DNA from: Serratia plymuthica
Lineage (GTDB): Bacteria > Pseudomonadota > Gammaproteobacteria > Enterobacterales > Enterobacteriaceae
NCBI RefSeq assembly: GCF_018336935.1
Contig: NZ_CP068771.1
Span: forward strand, 4,154,001 to 4,218,000
Direction: 5' to 3'
Length of the DNA: 64,000 bases
Numbering within the stretch: the stretch's first letter is position 1; every line of letters starts with the position of its first letter. Both the position numbers and the translations under genes were made by a program. The notes under the pieces are model-generated. The model was not told where the DNA came from and did not search any database. It was given only the letters and a program-made list of their open reading frames with translations. Of the stretch, positions 12,078 to 21,141 are shown piece by piece.

Positions 12078-12974
12078 ATGAAAATCACCCTCGAAGAATT
12101 GCTGGCGTTTACCTCCGTGGTCGACAGCGGCTCCATTACCTCCGCCGCCGAGCAGCTCGGCCAGACCACTTCCGGTATCAGCCGTGCGCTCAGTCGCCTG
12201 GAAAAGAAACTCGACACTACCCTGATGCGCCGCACCACGCGCCGGCTTGAGTTGACCGAAGAAGGGCAAGGCTTTCTTGGCCATGCGCGCGACATTATCA
12301 GTTCGGTGGAGAACGCCGAGGAGCAGATGGCGTTGCGCAGGCTGATCCCGGCCGGCAAATTGCGGGTCAATGCCGCCGCCCCCTTTATGGAACACGTGAT
12401 TGTGCCGCTGGTGGCGGGATTTCGCCAAGGTTACCCGCAGATCGAGCTGGAGTTGAATACCGACAACCTGATCATCGATCTGCTGGAGAAGCGCACCGAT
12501 ATCGCCATTCGCATCGGCACATTGCGCGACTCGACCATTCATGCGCGTCTGCTGGGCGCCAGCCGTTTGCGCATTCTCGCCAGCCCGGATTACCTTGAGC
12601 GTTACGGCACCCCAGACAGCGTGGAAGCGCTGCGCGACCACTGCCTGCTCGGCTTTACCCAGCCGGAATCGCTCAATCTGTGGCCGCTGCGCAACCCGCA
12701 GGCGCCGCATTTCGCCATTACGCCGACCCTCTCGGCCTCCAGCGGTGAAACGCTGAGGCAACTGGCGTTGCGCGGCGAAGGAATAGTGCAGTTGGCGGAT
12801 TTCATGACGCGCGACGATCGGCAAAGCGGGCGGTTGGTGCAATTGCTGGAGCAGGATACGCTGGACGTGCGCCAGCCGATTAATGCGGTGTATTACCGCA
12901 ATACCCAGCTGGCGGCGCGTATTACCTGTTTTCTGGACTACGTCAGCGCGCATATCGACGCGCAGACGCTGTAG
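12078..12974 (+). CDS. LysR-family transcriptional regulator
   Basis: This 298-residue protein has a typical LysR layout: a winged helix-turn-helix at about 1-60 (SGSITSAAEQLGQTTSGISR with a following SRLEKKL) and a periplasmic-binding-like effector domain at about 90-290. It has no E. coli counterpart at this position, where parE is followed directly by ygiN-mdaB. It converges on ygiN with 21 bases between the ends, so it may control the mdaB-ygiN unit. That role is inferred from position only, and its effector is unknown. Confidence 0.88.
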   Translation: MKITLEELLAFTSVVDSGSITSAAEQLGQTTSGISRALSRLEKKLDTTLMRRTTRRLELTEEGQGFLGHARDIISSVENAEEQMALRRLIPAGKLRVNAAAPFMEHVIVPLVAGFRQGYPQIELELNTDNLIIDLLEKRTDIAIRIGTLRDSTIHARLLGASRLRILASPDYLERYGTPDSVEALRDHCLLGFTQPESLNLWPLRNPQAPHFAITPTLSASSGETLRQLALRGEGIVQLADFMTRDDRQSGRLVQLLEQDTLDVRQPINAVYYRNTQLAARITCFLDYVSAHIDAQTL

Positions 12975-12995
12975 GGGCCAGAGCGGCCCCGGGCA

Positions 12996-13307
12996 TTACA
13001 GCGCGTTGCCCAGCACGTGAATGGTCACGCCAACCACGCTGTCTTTGATGGTGTCGCGATGCTTGTGCATATGAGCGATATCCAGATGTTTCTCCAGGTG
13101 CGCCTGGCTTTCCCATTTTTCCAGCATAAACACCGAGTCCGGCGACAGCTTCTGCCACGGCGCCTGGGTATGGCTGTCGATCATCGGCGTATATTCGCCG
13201 CAACCTTCTTCCGCCAGTACCAACGGGATAAGTTTTTCGATCGCTTTGAGCACCGTTTCACGGTGGCCTGGTTTAGTCTTGATTTCTGCAATTACGGTGA
13301 TCATCAC
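12996..13307 (-). CDS. ygiN: antibiotic-biosynthesis-monooxygenase (ABM) domain quinol monooxygenase YgiN
   Basis: The 103-residue protein is a small dimeric ferredoxin-like ABM-domain enzyme. It matches YgiN, reported to oxidise quinols back to quinones and proposed to work in a redox cycle with MdaB. Features are the N-terminal ITVIAEIKTKPGHRE strand-helix and the C-terminal HLDIAHMHKHRD segment. It lies 34 bases downstream of mdaB on the same strand, so one transcript is likely. It converges with the LysR gene. Confidence 0.9.
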   Translation of the reverse strand: MMITVIAEIKTKPGHRETVLKAIEKLIPLVLAEEGCGEYTPMIDSHTQAPWQKLSPDSVFMLEKWESQAHLEKHLDIAHMHKHRDTIKDSVVGVTIHVLGNAL

Positions 13308-13341
13308 AACCTCATTGATTTATGCGCTTAAGCGCGCTTAG

Positions 13342-13923
13342 TTAAGCAAAAATTTCTGCCAGGTGCGCGCGATAACGTGCGATATCGCTGTCGATATCAG
13401 GTTGTTTAATCACGTCATTACAGATAAAGGTCGGCAGCGCTTCCATGCCCAGGAACTGGTTGGCTTTGTGGAAGTGCAGATAAACGCCGTCAACGCCGAC
13501 GCCGTGGAAGAACTGCTGCGGATCGGTAAAGGCCTCCAGCGGCGCGTTCCAGGTCAGGCTCAGCAGGTATTTTTTGCCCTGAATCAGGCCGCCGGAGCCG
13601 TATCTCTTGCCGGCGTCCGCGCGGGTGCGACCGTCGCTGGCGTACAGGCTGCCGTGCCCGGCGGTGAACACTTCATCAATGTATTTTTTCAGGATCCAGG
13701 GTTCGCCCATCCACCAGCCCGGCATTTGATAAATCACCACGTCGGCCCACAGGTATTTCTGCACTTCGGCTTCAATGTCATAACCGTCGTCAACCACGGT
13801 GACCTGCACATCGTGTTTCACGTCGCGCAGGTAGCTTTCCGCCACGTCGCTCAGCGTTTGGTTGAGTTCGCCATTGGAATGGCCGAATTGCTTTTTAGCA
13901 TTAATAATCAGGATATTGCTCAT
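13342..13923 (-). CDS. mdaB: NADPH:quinone reductase MdaB
   Basis: This 193-residue flavodoxin-fold protein matches MdaB (modulator of drug activity B), which reduces quinones by two electrons with NADPH and FAD. The N-terminal ILIINAKKQFGHSNGELNQ is the flavin-phosphate loop region, and QMPGWWMGEPWILKKYIDEV is the conserved active-site stretch. It leads an mdaB-ygiN pair. The 330 bases upstream, shared with parC, contain a 19-base palindrome (14049-14067) that may be its operator. Confidence 0.93.
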   Translation of the reverse strand: MSNILIINAKKQFGHSNGELNQTLSDVAESYLRDVKHDVQVTVVDDGYDIEAEVQKYLWADVVIYQMPGWWMGEPWILKKYIDEVFTAGHGSLYASDGRTRADAGKRYGSGGLIQGKKYLLSLTWNAPLEAFTDPQQFFHGVGVDGVYLHFHKANQFLGMEALPTFICNDVIKQPDIDSDIARYRAHLAEIFA

Positions 13924-14253
13924 TTTCCGCGGCTCCTGTCAGAGTTGAAATAGGGGGTGCTTTCCGCGTTTTGGCGCAGAAAACATTTCGCTGACAGGGA
14001 GTGTAATCGCTAGCAATGCCGGTAAAAATGGGATCCAGCGCACAACAGTGTTGACTCGCAGTCAACAAATCTACCGGCAGACAATGAATTTTTGCATAAA
14101 ATCGGCAGTTGAACCTGCTTCACAGGGTGATTGCTGCGCCAACTGTGACAGCTACCCTGCTGATGGGTTACTATCGCCGACAGAATCGACAAGCTATACC
14201 CTTTGCTTTGTCGTCCAGGGATTGCCAAGCCACGGTCTGAGGATAATTGAGTA
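13924..14253. other. divergent mdaB/parC intergenic region
   Basis: This 330-base region must hold the promoters of both mdaB (minus) and parC (plus). The only structured feature I see is the palindrome at 14049-14067. A GAGGATAA ribosome site lies just before the parC ATG. No convincing open frame is present. Confidence 0.6.
14049..14067. promoter_or_regulatory. 19-base palindrome, possible LysR-type operator
   Basis: TGTTGACTCGCAGTCAACA is a perfect 7-base inverted repeat with a 5-base spacer. It contains a T-N11-A core of the LysR type. It lies 126 bases upstream of the mdaB start. The LysR gene at 12078 is an obvious candidate binder, but this is inference. Confidence 0.4.
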
Positions 14254-16527
14254 ATGAGTGATCTGACTCATGACGGTGTAGAGCGTTTACCGCTGCACAC
14301 ATTCACTGAAAACGCCTATCTGAACTATTCCATGTACGTCATCATGGATCGGGCGTTGCCGTACATTGGCGACGGTCTAAAGCCGGTACAACGCCGCATT
14401 GTCTACGCCATGTCCGAGCTGGGGCTGAACAACAGCGCCAAATTCAAAAAATCCGCCCGTACCGTGGGTGACGTGCTGGGTAAATACCATCCGCACGGCG
14501 ACAGCGCCTGCTATGAAGCGATGGTGCTGATGGCGCAGCCGTTCTCTTATCGCTATCCGCTGGTAGACGGCCAGGGGAACTGGGGGGCGCCGGACGATCC
14601 GAAATCCTTCGCGGCGATGCGTTATACCGAATCTCGCCTGTCCAAATACGCGGAAGTGCTGCTGGCCGAATTGGGCCAGGGCACCGTTGACTGGGTGCCG
14701 AACTTTGACGGCACCATGCAAGAACCGAAAATGTTGCCGGCGCGCCTGCCCAACATCCTGCTCAACGGCACCACCGGCATTGCCGTCGGCATGGCGACCG
14801 ACATCCCGCCGCACAACGTGCGCGAAGTGGCCGCCGCCGTGGTGGCGCTGATCGACAAACCCGGCGCAGGGCTTGAGGAGTTGCTCGAGTTCGTGCAGGG
14901 CCCGGACTTCCCGACCGAAGCCGAAATCATTACGCCGCGCGACGAAATCCGCAAAATTTACCAGAACGGCCGCGGTTCGGTACGCATGCGCGCCGTATGG
15001 AAAAAAGAAGACGGCAGCGCGGTGATCACCGCCTTGCCGCACCAGGTTTCCGGCGCCAAGGTGCTGGAGCAGATCGCCAGCCAGATGCGCGCCAAAAAGC
15101 TGCCGATGGTGGAAGATCTGCGTGACGAATCCGATCACGAGAACCCGACGCGGTTGGTGATTGTACCCCGTTCCAACCGTATCGATCTGGATCAGGTGAT
15201 GAACCATCTGTTCGCCACCACCGATCTGGAACGCAGCTACCGCATCAATATGAACATGATCGGTCTGGACAATCGCCCGCAGGTCAAAGGGCTGGTTGAA
15301 ATCCTTACCGAATGGTTGGCCTTCCGCCGCGACACGGTGCGCCGTCGCCTGAATTACCGTCTGGAAAAAGTGCTGAAACGCCTGCACATTCTGGAAGGTT
15401 TGCTGGTGGCGTTCCTCAATATTGATGAAGTGATCCACATCATCCGCAGCGAGGACGAACCCAAGCCGGTGCTGATGCAGCGTTTCGGCATTTCCGACAC
15501 CCAGGCGGAAGCGATCCTCGAGCTGAAACTGCGCCATTTGGCGAAGCTGGAAGAGTTCAAGATCCGCGGCGAGCAGGATGAGTTGGCCAAGGAGCGCGAT
15601 CACCTGCAAGCCTTGCTGGCTTCTGAACGCAAGCTTAACACCCTGATCAAGAAAGAGATCCAAGCCGACGCGCAGGCCTATGGCGACGATCGCCGTTCGC
15701 CGATTACCGAGCGCGCGGAAGCCAAGGCAATGAGCGAGCACGATTTTGTGCCGTCCGAGCCGGTGACCATCGTATTGTCGGAAATGGGCTGGGTACGCAG
15801 CGCCAAGGGCCACGATATCGATCCAAGCGGCCTGAGCTACAAGGCCGGCGACAGCTATCGCAGCGCGGCGCGCGGCAAGACCAACCAGCCGGTGGTCTTT
15901 ATCGACTCCACCGGGCGCAGTTACGCGCTTGATCCGCTGACGCTGCCTTCGGCACGCGGGCAGGGCGAACCCTTGACCGGCAAGCTGACGCCACCGCCGG
16001 GCGCGACCATCGAACAAGTGCTGATGGCGGCGGACGATCAGAAACTGCTGATGGCTTCCGATGCCGGTTACGGTTTCGTCTGTACCTTCAACGATCTGGT
16101 GGCGCGCAACCGCGCCGGCAAGGCGATGATCACCCTGCCGGATAACGCCAAAGCGCTGGCGCCGATGGAGATCCATGGCGACGACGACATGTTGCTGTCG
16201 ATCACCGCAGCCGGTCGCATGTTGCTGTTCCCGGTTGCCGATTTGCCGCAGTTGTCGAAGGGCAAGGGCAACAAGATTGTTTCCATTCCGGCGGCGCAGG
16301 CCGCTTCCGGTGAAGACAAGCTGGCATGGCTGTTCGTGTTGCCGCCGCAAACCTCCGTGACCTTGCATGTAGGTAAACGCAAGCTGACGCTGCGTCCGGA
16401 AGATTTGCAGAAATTCCGTGCGGAGCGCGGCCGTAAAGGCACTTCACTGCCGCGTGGCCTGCAGCGCATCGATCGCGTAGAGGTCGATGCGCCGGCGCGT
16501 GCGCCTGCGGGCGACAGCGAAGAGTAA
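14254..16527 (+). CDS. parC: DNA topoisomerase IV subunit A
   Basis: The 757-residue subunit carries the DNA-cleaving tyrosine, Y124 in AAMRYTESR, and the winged-helix region with [13 protein letters not shown]. The N-terminus is four residues longer than in E. coli, which shifts numbering by four. The quinolone-resistance positions equivalent to E. coli S80 and E84 (here S84 and E88) read S and E, so this copy is wild type at the commonest resistance sites. The C-terminal beta-pinwheel domain occupies about 500-740. It partners ParE, encoded upstream. Confidence 0.98.
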   Translation: MSDLTHDGVERLPLHTFTENAYLNYSMYVIMDRALPYIGDGLKPVQRRIVYAMSELGLNNSAKFKKSARTVGDVLGKYHPHGDSACYEAMVLMAQPFSYRYPLVDGQGNWGAPDDPKSFAAMRYTESRLSKYAEVLLAELGQGTVDWVPNFDGTMQEPKMLPARLPNILLNGTTGIAVGMATDIPPHNVREVAAAVVALIDKPGAGLEELLEFVQGPDFPTEAEIITPRDEIRKIYQNGRGSVRMRAVWKKEDGSAVITALPHQVSGAKVLEQIASQMRAKKLPMVEDLRDESDHENPTRLVIVPRSNRIDLDQVMNHLFATTDLERSYRINMNMIGLDNRPQVKGLVEILTEWLAFRRDTVRRRLNYRLEKVLKRLHILEGLLVAFLNIDEVIHIIRSEDEPKPVLMQRFGISDTQAEAILELKLRHLAKLEEFKIRGEQDELAKERDHLQALLASERKLNTLIKKEIQADAQAYGDDRRSPITERAEAKAMSEHDFVPSEPVTIVLSEMGWVRSAKGHDIDPSGLSYKAGDSYRSAARGKTNQPVVFIDSTGRSYALDPLTLPSARGQGEPLTGKLTPPPGATIEQVLMAADDQKLLMASDAGYGFVCTFNDLVARNRAGKAMITLPDNAKALAPMEIHGDDDMLLSITAAGRMLLFPVADLPQLSKGKGNKIVSIPAAQAASGEDKLAWLFVLPPQTSVTLHVGKRKLTLRPEDLQKFRAERGRKGTSLPRGLQRIDRVEVDAPARAPAGDSEE

Positions 16528-16545
16528 ACCTGACGGCATGACAAA

Positions 16546-16575
16546 CGGGCGCAGCATGCTGCGCCCGCCTTATTT
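16546..16575 (+). terminator. rho-independent terminator of parC
   Basis: CGGGCGCAGC and GCTGCGCCCG make a perfect 22-base palindrome 18 bases after the parC stop, followed by a CCTTATTT tract. Confidence 0.75.
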
Positions 16576-16705
16576 CCGGCCTACCGGCAATTATTTTCAA
16601 ATAGTTAACATTTCCCTGCATAAAATTATTGTGCGTATCGTCGGCTGGCGGGAAAATAGAAAAAAATGCAGGGCGGGTTTTCGGACTCTGCAATCAAAGA
16701 ATGAG

Positions 16706-16833
16706 TTTACCCAAAATAATTGGCGTTGCATCAAGGCGGCAAGGCCGTAAATCCCCAGGAGCTTAGTAAACTAAGTGATTGGGGTGCGCGGAGGCAGCCA
16801 ACACAGATGCAGCTTCAAGTATGAAGGGGATAA
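16706..16833 (+). repeat. ERIC element
   Basis: The centre reads GTAAATCCCCAGGAGCTTAG and then CTAAGTGATTGGGGTGCGCG, matching the two arms used for ERIC-PCR primers. The flanks ACCCAAAATAATT and CAGCTTCAAGTATGAAGGGG match the ERIC ends. The length of about 128 bases is the full ERIC size. It fills most of the 359-base parC-plsC gap, downstream of the parC terminator; the plsC promoter must lie within or beside it. Confidence 0.9.
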
Positions 16834-16886
16834 AGGGATCTGCGTAGCGCTTCAGGCTGCGTCGGCAGTGTGCTAATGAGGTTGTT

Positions 16887-17624
16887 ATGTTATTAATTTT
16901 GCGTGCCGTGCTCGCCACTCTGTATTGTCTTCTGGTGTGCATTTTCGGTTCTATTTACTGTTTATTATTCCGTCCCCGCGATCCTCGCCATGTGGCGACG
17001 TTCGGCCACCTGTTTGGTCGTCTGTCCGGGCTGTTCGGGCTGAAAGTAGAAGTCCGCGTACCGGCCGATGCGGCCAAAAACGGCAACTGCATCTATATCG
17101 CCAATCACCAGAATAACTACGATATGGTGACGGCCGCCAAAGCCGTGCAGCCGCGAACCGTGACCGTCGGCAAAAAAAGCCTGTTATGGGTTCCCTTTTT
17201 TGGCCCGCTGTATTGGCTGACCGGTAACCTGCTGATTGATCGGGATAACCGCGCCAAAGCGCACGGCACCATCGCTCAGGTAGCCGAACAGTTCAAGAAG
17301 AGAGATATTTCGGTCTGGATGTTTCCTGAAGGCACCCGCAGCCGTGGGCGCGGATTGATGCCGTTTAAAACCGGCGCATTCCACGCGGCAATCGCCGCAG
17401 GGGTGCCGATTGTGCCGATCTGCGTTTCTACCACCAGCGGTAAAATTAATCTTAACCGTTGGAATAATGGCCATGCGATCGTAGAAATATTGGAACCGAT
17501 CGACATCCGTAATTACGGCAGAGAAAATGTGCGTGAGCTGGCGGCCCATTGCCATGAGCTGATGCTGGCGAAAATCGCCGAACTGGACGAAGAAGTCGCC
17601 CAGCGCAATGCGGCCGGAAAATAA
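16887..17624 (+). CDS. plsC: 1-acyl-sn-glycerol-3-phosphate acyltransferase PlsC
   Basis: The 245-residue inner-membrane enzyme makes phosphatidic acid by acylating lysophosphatidic acid. A hydrophobic N-terminal segment (about 1-28) anchors it. The catalytic NHQNNYD motif (N-H-x4-D) lies near residues 71-77, and the substrate-binding FPEGTRSRG motif near residues 147-155. It sits between parC and ftsP, the same order as in E. coli. A hairpin terminator follows. Confidence 0.95.
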   Translation: MLLILRAVLATLYCLLVCIFGSIYCLLFRPRDPRHVATFGHLFGRLSGLFGLKVEVRVPADAAKNGNCIYIANHQNNYDMVTAAKAVQPRTVTVGKKSLLWVPFFGPLYWLTGNLLIDRDNRAKAHGTIAQVAEQFKKRDISVWMFPEGTRSRGRGLMPFKTGAFHAAIAAGVPIVPICVSTTSGKINLNRWNNGHAIVEILEPIDIRNYGRENVRELAAHCHELMLAKIAELDEEVAQRNAAGK

Positions 17625-17678
17625 TATTCCAACCGGCTTCAAAGAATGAATTTTTAAACGGCGCCTGATGCCGTTAAC

Positions 17679-17720
17679 GCCCGGGCTCCTGCTAATCTGA
17701 TTAACAGGGGCCCGGGCTTT
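17679..17720 (+). terminator. terminator between plsC and ftsP
   Basis: GCCCGGGC at 17679 pairs with GCCCGGGC at 17710 across a loop of about 23 bases, and TTT follows. It would separate plsC from ftsP. Confidence 0.6.
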
Positions 17721-17756
17721 GCCCAGAGTTTAGTCATTGCTTTTCATGGAGAAAAT

Positions 17757-19172
17757 ATGTCACTCAGTCGACGTCAGTTTATTCAGGCATCGGGCTTGGC
17801 GCTGTGCGCGGGAGCCGTGCCGCTGAGGGCTGAGGCGAGCGGAACGCAGACGCCATTACCCATTCCTCCGCTGCTGGAATCCCGCCGCGGTCAGCCGCTG
17901 TTTTTAACCTTGCAGCGCGCTCACTGGGCGTTTATGGATAACCGCAAGGCATCGGTGTGGGGCATTAACGGCATGTATCTTGGGCCGACGGTGCGGGTTT
18001 ATAACGGGGACGACGTTAAGCTGATCTACAGCAACCGTCTGCCGGAGCCGGTGGCGATGACCATCAGCGGCTTGCAGGTACCCGGCACCCTGATGGGCGG
18101 CGCAGCGCGCATGATGTCGCCTAACGTTGACTGGTCGCCGGTGTTGCCTATTCGCCAGAACGCGGCCACCTGCTGGTATCACGCCAACACGCCGAACCGC
18201 ATGGCGCCGCACGTTTACAATGGCCTGACCGGGCTGTGGCTGATCGAGGATGAGGTCAGCAAAGCGCTGCCGTTGCCGAACCACTACGGCGTCGACGACT
18301 TCCCGCTGATCATTCAGGACAAGCGGTTGGATAACTTCGGTACGCCGGAATACGATCCGCCGTCGCAGGGCGGTTTTGTCGGCGATACGCTGCTGGTCAA
18401 CGGCGTGCAAAACCCTTACGTCGAGGTTTCACGCGGCTGGGTGCGTTTGCGCCTGCTCAATGCCTCCAACTCGCGCCGCTACATGCTGCAGTTGAGCGAT
18501 GGCCGGCCGTTCAACGTCGTCGCCAGCGATCAGGGCTTCCTGCCTGCGCCGGTGGCGGTGCAGCAACTTTCGCTGGCGCCGGGCGAACGCCGCGAAGTGC
18601 TGATCGATATGTCAAAAGGCGATGAGGTGAGCATCACCGCCGGTGAAGCGGCGGGCATGATGGATCGCCTGCGCGGTCTGTTTGAACCTTCGAGCATTCT
18701 GGTCTCCACGCAGGTGCTGACGCTGCGGCCTACCGGCCTGTTGCCGCTGGTGACCGATAACCTGCCGATGCGTCTGTTGGCGGATCAACTGCTGGACGGC
18801 AGCGCCAGCCGCACCCGCGAATTCCGTCTGGGCGACAGCCAGCCGGGGATCAACGGCGCCATCTGGGACATGAACCGCATCGATGTGCAAACGCAGCAGG
18901 GCACCTGGGAGCGCTGGAACATTCACGCGGATACGCCGCAGGCGTTCCACATTCAGGGCGTGCAGTTCCTGGTGAAGCGCGTCAATGGCGCGCAGCCAAT
19001 GGCGGAAGATCGCGGCTGGAAGGATACCGTATGGATCGACGGCGACGTCGAGCTGCTGGTTTACTTCAATCAGTCCACCTCGGAGCACTTCCCGTTCCTG
19101 TTCTACAGCCAGACGCTGGAGATGGCGGATCGCGGTACCGCCGGTCAGTTTATGGTGCAGCCGGCGTTGTAA
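17757..19172 (+). CDS. ftsP: cell-division protein FtsP (SufI)
   Basis: The 471-residue periplasmic protein has a three-cupredoxin multicopper-oxidase fold but, as in E. coli FtsP, lacks copper-binding capacity; it protects the divisome under stress. The N-terminus MSLSRRQFIQASGLALCAGA is a twin-arginine signal, with cleavage expected near LRAEA. Cupredoxin repeats are seen at NGMYLGPTVRVYNGD, GDTLLVNGVQNPYVEV and HIQGVQFLVKRVNG. The canonical HxH copper ligand clusters are not evident, which fits FtsP rather than CueO. Confidence 0.94.
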   Translation: MSLSRRQFIQASGLALCAGAVPLRAEASGTQTPLPIPPLLESRRGQPLFLTLQRAHWAFMDNRKASVWGINGMYLGPTVRVYNGDDVKLIYSNRLPEPVAMTISGLQVPGTLMGGAARMMSPNVDWSPVLPIRQNAATCWYHANTPNRMAPHVYNGLTGLWLIEDEVSKALPLPNHYGVDDFPLIIQDKRLDNFGTPEYDPPSQGGFVGDTLLVNGVQNPYVEVSRGWVRLRLLNASNSRRYMLQLSDGRPFNVVASDQGFLPAPVAVQQLSLAPGERREVLIDMSKGDEVSITAGEAAGMMDRLRGLFEPSSILVSTQVLTLRPTGLLPLVTDNLPMRLLADQLLDGSASRTREFRLGDSQPGINGAIWDMNRIDVQTQQGTWERWNIHADTPQAFHIQGVQFLVKRVNGAQPMAEDRGWKDTVWIDGDVELLVYFNQSTSEHFPFLFYSQTLEMADRGTAGQFMVQPAL

Positions 19173-19192
19173 GCCGGCCCTGTGCGGCGCTG

Positions 19193-20113
19193 TCAGGGTG
19201 TCGCACGCAGCATTTCCAGAAACGCCTGCACGACCGGCGTGGCGCTCTCGGCATGATAAATGGCGTACAAATCCGCTGACGGCGCCTGCTGCAGCGGGCA
19301 GAACCGCACGCCGGGCCACGGAATGCGCCCGTAGCTGTCCGGCAACAGCGTGATGCCATAGCCTTCGGCCACCAGCGCCATCAGGGTTTGCGGCTCATTG
19401 ACCTGATAGGCGATGTCCGGTTTGAAACCCTGTTGCAGGCACAGGTTGTGCAGATACAGCCCCAGGCTGGCCTCGTGCGGCGGCAGGACCATGAATTTAT
19501 CATGCTGCAGCGCCGCGAGCGGCAGGCTTTCCGCTTGCGCCAGCGGGTGATCGATCGGCAGCACCACCGCAATATTCTCCCGCGCCAACAGCTGGCAGGC
19601 CAGTCCCGGCAATGCCTGTTCCCTGGCCTCCCGCCAGACGCCAATATCGATATGACGCTTTTGCAGCGCGGCGATCTGCTGGCTGGGCGTCAGCTCGTTC
19701 AACGCCCAGGTGACGTTGGCGGTTTGCCCGGCAAAGCGCTTCAACGCCGGGATCAACCCGCCCCACACCGAGGTGCCGACCATGCCGATCACCATATGAC
19801 CGGCCTCGCCGCGGCCCAATTGCTGCACCTGATTCAGCGCATGACCGGCCTGATCCAACAGCATCTCGACGTTGCGAAACAGCGTGCGGCCGGCCAGCGT
19901 CAGCGCCATCGAACGGGTAGTGCGCTTGAACAGCGCGACGCCGAGTTGGCTCTCCAGTTCTTTAATGTGCTTGCTGAGCGGCGGCTGCGAAATATTCAGC
20001 CTCAGCGCGGCTTGGGTGAAGTTCATTTCTTCCGCCACGACGCGGAAATAGTGCAGCAGGCGAAAGTTAATCCTGCTGGGGTCCGGCAGTTGCCGGGGCG
20101 ATTTTATGCTGAT
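19193..20113 (-). CDS. xapR: LysR-family regulator of xanthosine metabolism, XapR-like
   Basis: The protein has a LysR helix-turn-helix (NFTQAALRLNISQPPLSKHI) and an effector domain resembling E. coli XapR, notably near the C-terminus (PDSYGRIPWPGVRF, ADLYAIYH). It is divergent from xapA, the expected target. The start is odd. The GTG at 20038 would remove the first helix (FRLLHYFRVV), which all LysR proteins need. The open frame upstream, back to a TAG stop, has no ATG, GTG or TTG, yet a perfect AGGAGG (minus strand, 20119-20124) stands 5 bases before an in-frame ATC at 20113 and 11 bases before an ATA at 20107. I therefore place the start at 20113 and treat it as uncertain. Confidence 0.8.
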   Translation of the reverse strand: MSIKSPRQLPDPSRINFRLLHYFRVVAEEMNFTQAALRLNISQPPLSKHIKELESQLGVALFKRTTRSMALTLAGRTLFRNVEMLLDQAGHALNQVQQLGRGEAGHMVIGMVGTSVWGGLIPALKRFAGQTANVTWALNELTPSQQIAALQKRHIDIGVWREAREQALPGLACQLLARENIAVVLPIDHPLAQAESLPLAALQHDKFMVLPPHEASLGLYLHNLCLQQGFKPDIAYQVNEPQTLMALVAEGYGITLLPDSYGRIPWPGVRFCPLQQAPSADLYAIYHAESATPVVQAFLEMLRATP

Positions 20114-20163
20114 GATGGCCTCCTGGTGCTACCAATTTATAGGTAAACGGAATAAATCGGCTG

Positions 20164-20178
20164 CCAATAATGTATTGG
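20164..20178. promoter_or_regulatory. 15-base palindrome between xapR and xapA
   Basis: CCAATAATGTATTGG is a perfect 6-base inverted repeat with a 3-base spacer, 63 bases before the xapA start and 51 bases upstream of the proposed xapR start. It is a candidate XapR operator by position only. Confidence 0.4.
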
Positions 20179-20240
20179 TCTCTGCCGCGTATCGCTCTCT
20201 ACTATGGGGATTATTTCACCCTCCCACAGAAGAGAATACT

Positions 20241-21062
20241 ATGTTTAATCAAGAAGATGCTTTTTCCTGTGCCGACGCGATCCGCCGCCGCCTGCCGGGC
20301 TTCCAGCCGCGCGCAGCGCTGATACTGGGTTCCGGGTTGGGCGCGCTGGCGGAGGTGATGACCGACACCCTGATCATCGATTACGCGGAGCTGCCCGGTT
20401 TCCCGGTCAGCGGCGTTGCGGGCCACGCCGGGCAATTGGTCGCCGGCTGGCTGGAAGGCGTGCCGGTACTGTGCATGAAAGGCCGCGGGCACTACTACGA
20501 AGGGCGCGGCATGCAGGTGATGACCACCGCCGTGCGCACATTCAAACTGCTGGGGTGCGAATTCCTGTTGGCGACCAACGCTGCGGGTTCGCTGCGCCAG
20601 TCGGTGCCGCCGGGCAGCCTGGTGGCGCTTACCGATCACATCAACTTTATGCCTGAATCGCCGCTGGTTGGCGACAACGACGAGCGTTTCGGTCCACGCT
20701 TCTTCAGCCTGGCCAACGCCTATGACCGCGAACTGCGCGGACAACTGGCGCAGGTAGCCGAGCGTGCGGGCATTCCGCTGGCCGAAGGGGTGTTTGCCGC
20801 TTACACCGGGCCTAACTTCGAAACCCCGGCGGAAATTCGCATGATGCAGACGCTGGGGTGCGACGTGGTCGGCATGTCGATCGTGCCGGAAGTGCTCTCG
20901 GCTCGCCACTGCGGCCTGAAGGTGCTGGTGGTGTCGGCGATGACCAACTACGCCGAAGGGCTGTCCGATACGCCGCTCTCCCATGAACAAACCCTGAGCT
21001 GCGCCGCGCTGGCGGCCGACGATTTTATGCGCCTGATCCGTGAGTTCTTCAAAACGCTGTAA
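20241..21062 (+). CDS. xapA: purine nucleoside phosphorylase XapA-type
   Basis: The 273-residue protein belongs to the trimeric PNP family (PNP2/XapA), which cleaves inosine, guanosine and xanthosine with phosphate to the base and ribose 1-phosphate. Motifs are LILGSGLGALA near residue 30, GRGHYYEGRG near residue 80, a TNAAGSL stretch, and the base-binding VSAMTNYAEGLS near residue 230. The ATG giving MFNQEDAFS follows an AGAAGAGAA ribosome site; the frame is open upstream but without a good site. It lies between divergent xapR and downstream xapB, so it should be xanthosine-induced through XapR, though this is inferred. Confidence 0.93.
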   Translation: MFNQEDAFSCADAIRRRLPGFQPRAALILGSGLGALAEVMTDTLIIDYAELPGFPVSGVAGHAGQLVAGWLEGVPVLCMKGRGHYYEGRGMQVMTTAVRTFKLLGCEFLLATNAAGSLRQSVPPGSLVALTDHINFMPESPLVGDNDERFGPRFFSLANAYDRELRGQLAQVAERAGIPLAEGVFAAYTGPNFETPAEIRMMQTLGCDVVGMSIVPEVLSARHCGLKVLVVSAMTNYAEGLSDTPLSHEQTLSCAALAADDFMRLIREFFKTL

Positions 21063-21141
21063 CCTCATAACAGGTCCGGCGGCAGGGGCAGGGCTCTGCC
21101 GCATCAATCATCGTTTCAATCAAAATAATAAGGTGATGGTG

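Noticed and set aside
14190..14205. TATACCC near the parC start considered as an ERIC end
   Set aside because: No matching inverted end or other ERIC sequence is nearby.
14377..16368. 663-codon antisense frame in parC
   Set aside because: It is a shadow of the high third-position GC in parC; the composition is rich in H, R and Q, and no domain is recognisable.
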